Below are positions 63,001 through 64,000 of a stretch of DNA of 64,000 bases, piece after piece. The notes under the pieces were generated by a model that did no database searches, had not been told where the DNA came from, and was given only the letters and a program-made list of their open reading frames with translations. How positions within the stretch are numbered: the stretch's first letter is position 1; every line of letters begins with the position of its first letter. The translations under genes were made by a program, and so were the position numbers. The stretch is from Azoarcus sp. TTM-91 (GTDB taxonomy: Bacteria > Pseudomonadota > Gammaproteobacteria > Burkholderiales > Rhodocyclaceae): the NCBI RefSeq assembly GCF_012911025.1, contig NZ_WUEI01000002.1, positions 81,683 through 145,682 of the forward strand. Reading direction: 5' to 3'.

Positions 63001-64000
63001 GGCGCCGCGCCAGTAGAGCTGGCCGGCCAGGCTGTCCACCGGCAGGCCGCCGCGATCCCAGGTATCCGGCTGGCGGTTGGTCAAGCGCACCGGCCCTTGC
63101 AGGCCGATGCCGCCGTCCGCGGTCGCCTGTGCCTGCAGATCGGCATTGAGGTCGAGCCGCGCCTTGGGCGCTTCCGGTGCGAAGCGCGAGGGGTCCAGCC
63201 CGCTCAGTTCGAGTTGCAGATTGCGCAGCGGCAACGGTTCGAAGGGCGTGGCTTCGACCTGGCCCTTGCCCTGCATGCCGACGCCCTCGGCCTGCAATTG
63301 CAGCCGCGGCGCGAGCAGATCGCCATCGGCGCCGAGATTCAGGCGGTAGTCATGCGCCTCGCGCTGGCCGGCGAGGCTGGCCTTGGCCTTGAGCGGAAAG
63401 GGGCTGGCGGCGCCGAGTTCGGCAGCCAGGGTGGCGTCACCGAAAGGCAGGCGGATCTGCAGGCCGTCCAGGCGGTGATGCTCGCGGTCGCTGTGGAAGG
63501 CGGCGCGCAGGGTTTCGAAGGAGAAAGCGGGCGGCGCGACCGGATCGTCCAGATCGCGCAGGGCGAAGCGATCCACCTCCAGACTGTCGACCGCCACGAC
63601 CAGCGGCAGGCGCAGGCTGTCCGGCGCGGTGAGCGAAGAATCGGATTCATCGTCGGGCGCGGCACGGCGGGAAACGTCCACCTCCGCCACCCGCAGGCGC
63701 TGGACCGCCAGCTGGCCGGACAACAGCGCGGATGGCCGCCAGTCCAGCTCCAGCCCGCGCAGGTCCAGCACTAGCTGGTCGCTGGCGAAATGCAGCCGGC
63801 CGAGCCGCAGCGAGCCGGCCAGGGAGCCGCTGGGCGCCTCGATCTCCACGCCTGCCTTCCGCGCCAGCCCGGCCGCCGTACGCAGGCCGGATTCGGTGCC
63901 CAGCAGCCAAGCCGCGGCGGCCAGCGCCACCACGACCAGCAGCAGCATTGTGCAAAGCAGCCACCGGGCGCCCCGGCGCAGGGGGTGGCGGCCCTGGGGG
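60085..64000 (-). CDS. tamB: TamB-like inner-membrane-anchored translocation/assembly protein (5' end outside window)
   Basis: 1304 residues visible; the frame is open to the right edge. An ATG at 63948 exists, but a basic segment and the start of the membrane anchor precede it (RRGARWLLCTMLLLVVVALA), so the true start is probably beyond the window. A single N-terminal helix is followed by a long, strand-rich repetitive body (AsmA/TamB-like) and a C-terminal TamB domain ending YYSLSFR. TamB proteins span the periplasm and help move phospholipids or assemble outer-membrane proteins, often with TamA, whose gene would be expected just upstream. Confidence 0.9.
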   Translation of the reverse strand, partial: PQGRHPLRRGARWLLCTMLLLVVVALAAAAWLLGTESGLRTAAGLARKAGVEIEAPSGSLAGSLRLGRLHFASDQLVLDLRGLELDWRPSALLSGQLAVQRLRVAEVDVSRRAAPDDESDSSLTAPDSLRLPLVVAVDSLEVDRFALRDLDDPVAPPAFSFETLRAAFHSDREHHRLDGLQIRLPFGDATLAAELGAASPFPLKAKASLAGQREAHDYRLNLGADGDLLAPRLQLQAEGVGMQGKGQVEATPFEPLPLRNLQLELSGLDPSRFAPEAPKARLDLNADLQAQATADGGIGLQGPVRLTNRQPDTWDRGGLPVDSLAGQLYWRGAEAGVDGLELRLSGGGRISGSASRKAPEPSPVPAGAPAADEPAAVIGQVLAALRLEGIDTSRLDSRLPRQRIGGSLRAEADDARQQAELALQVGSARLDGKVELQAEADGARRFAARTQLRSLDPSVVYPGAPSARLNLDLDASGRLAEPLTLDLAFAMPESRFQGHPLTGKGKLRLEGERLPLVDLALDVAGNKVAANGAWGGKDDRLTLNVDARALAALGYGLAGQASLQGEVRGGLEEPAGSMQLSANALALPGGLRIASAQGQGTLEAGKSGRFALALNVLGVRQAGESGTLVDNANLNVQGRRDAHVIELAAEGLQHDTLSLSLEGGADAAASGPRWRGSLVRLEVGGRFPLKLEAPAALELAADRAQLATAAFSAGERGRIRLEETRWSPASSAVRGSLTGLVLDLAAMQDGRRRSRGALTLGAEWDLRLSNTLDGEARLFRESGDLRLDTGAGLSLGLETLDARLTAQANRLGFSFNLRGRELGEVVGSASTQLSRTADGGWQLAPGAPLAGSATVSIPSIAWVGRLLEESVETAGSLNAEFSVGGTPAAPQAAGTIKGAGLQIALVDQGLILSGGELDAAFDRERLSLNKLAFVSPNRARPRDNRVPFARLTATPGTLEASGEVALESGDGRFQFSADRLPLLQRADRWLILSGKGEARTTWSSANIYAAFRADAGYLEMGESAPPALSEDVVVIGRNDQPAEEGEGFALTADVRVSLGDALYLSALGVDTRLGGELRLRQQPGRGLSATGTVSTVDGSFRGYGQNLSIERGLVNFQGPVDNPGLNIIALRKGLAVEAGVAITGSARRPEVRLVSQPNVPDPEKLSWIVLGRAPDAAGGADLALLLPAAQALLGGPGGGMTEELTRSLGFDSFSIGQGELNSASRTATSQVAGGGSTVSDPTVTGQVLSVGKRLSSDLMLSFEQSLGGAETLVKLSYQLSRRVSLVARGGTDNALDVYYSLSFR

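Overview
The window is GC-rich proteobacterial chromosome with no rRNA, tRNA, insertion sequence or CRISPR array. The gene families (an exosortase A exopolysaccharide locus, fused caa3-type oxidase subunits with the small DUF2970 and twin-membrane proteins typical of betaproteobacterial cox loci, and a CIRCE box before rpoH) suggest a betaproteobacterium, probably Rhodocyclales (Azoarcus/Thauera/Zoogloea-like). That placement is inference from gene content; no phylogenetic marker was compared.

Region 1 (1-9633, + strand) is a tightly packed polysaccharide cluster: the end of a polyprenyl-phosphate glycosyltransferase, a flippase, two glycosyltransferases, a pyruvyl-transferase-like protein, an asparagine-synthetase-like protein without the glutaminase cysteine, a low-molecular-weight phosphatase, a polysaccharide deacetylase and an ATP-grasp ligase. 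Six junctions are 4-nt ATGA/GTGA overlaps. Region 2 (9613-26940, - strand) is a 14-gene, about 17 kb exosortase A (XrtA/EpsH) operon reading outside-in: export lipoprotein, chain-length determinant, tyrosine autokinase, outer-membrane barrel, ATPase, WecB, deacetylase, FemAB-like protein, glycosyltransferase, XrtA-EpsI fusion, glycosyltransferase, amidotransferase, glycosyltransferase and O-ligase. A candidate sigma54 promoter with two upstream repeats precedes it, and an exosortase-associated acyltransferase is divergent. No PEP-CTERM substrate protein is encoded in the window.

Region 3 (27944-32053) holds an outer-membrane barrel, an orphan LolD/MacB-type ATPase without a permease, a LolA-like periplasmic protein and a porin. 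Region 4 (32520-33424) is rpoH under a perfect CIRCE operator. Region 5 (33479-42675, - strand) is a complete cytochrome oxidase operon: ctaC (with fused cytochrome c), ctaD, a 34-residue assembly peptide, ctaG, a DUF2970 protein, ctaE, SURF1, a membrane protein, ctaA, ctaB and SCO, with one small membrane protein gene inserted on the opposite strand. A 626-bp divergent intergenic region carries a near-perfect FNR-type box.

Region 6 (43276-50252, + strand) contains an acyl-CoA hydrolase/CoA-transferase preceded by a possible 9-codon leader peptide, cysK, a Na/Pi cotransporter that seems to start at CTG, rfaE2, a porin and an unrecognised exported protein. Region 7 (50454-57020, - strand) is a three-gene signalling operon: a response regulator with degenerate GGDEF and intact EAL domains, a type I periplasmic binding protein and a multi-PAS sensor kinase. 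Region 8 (57152-64000) has recQ, an FKBP prolyl isomerase, msrA and most of tamB, cut by the right edge.
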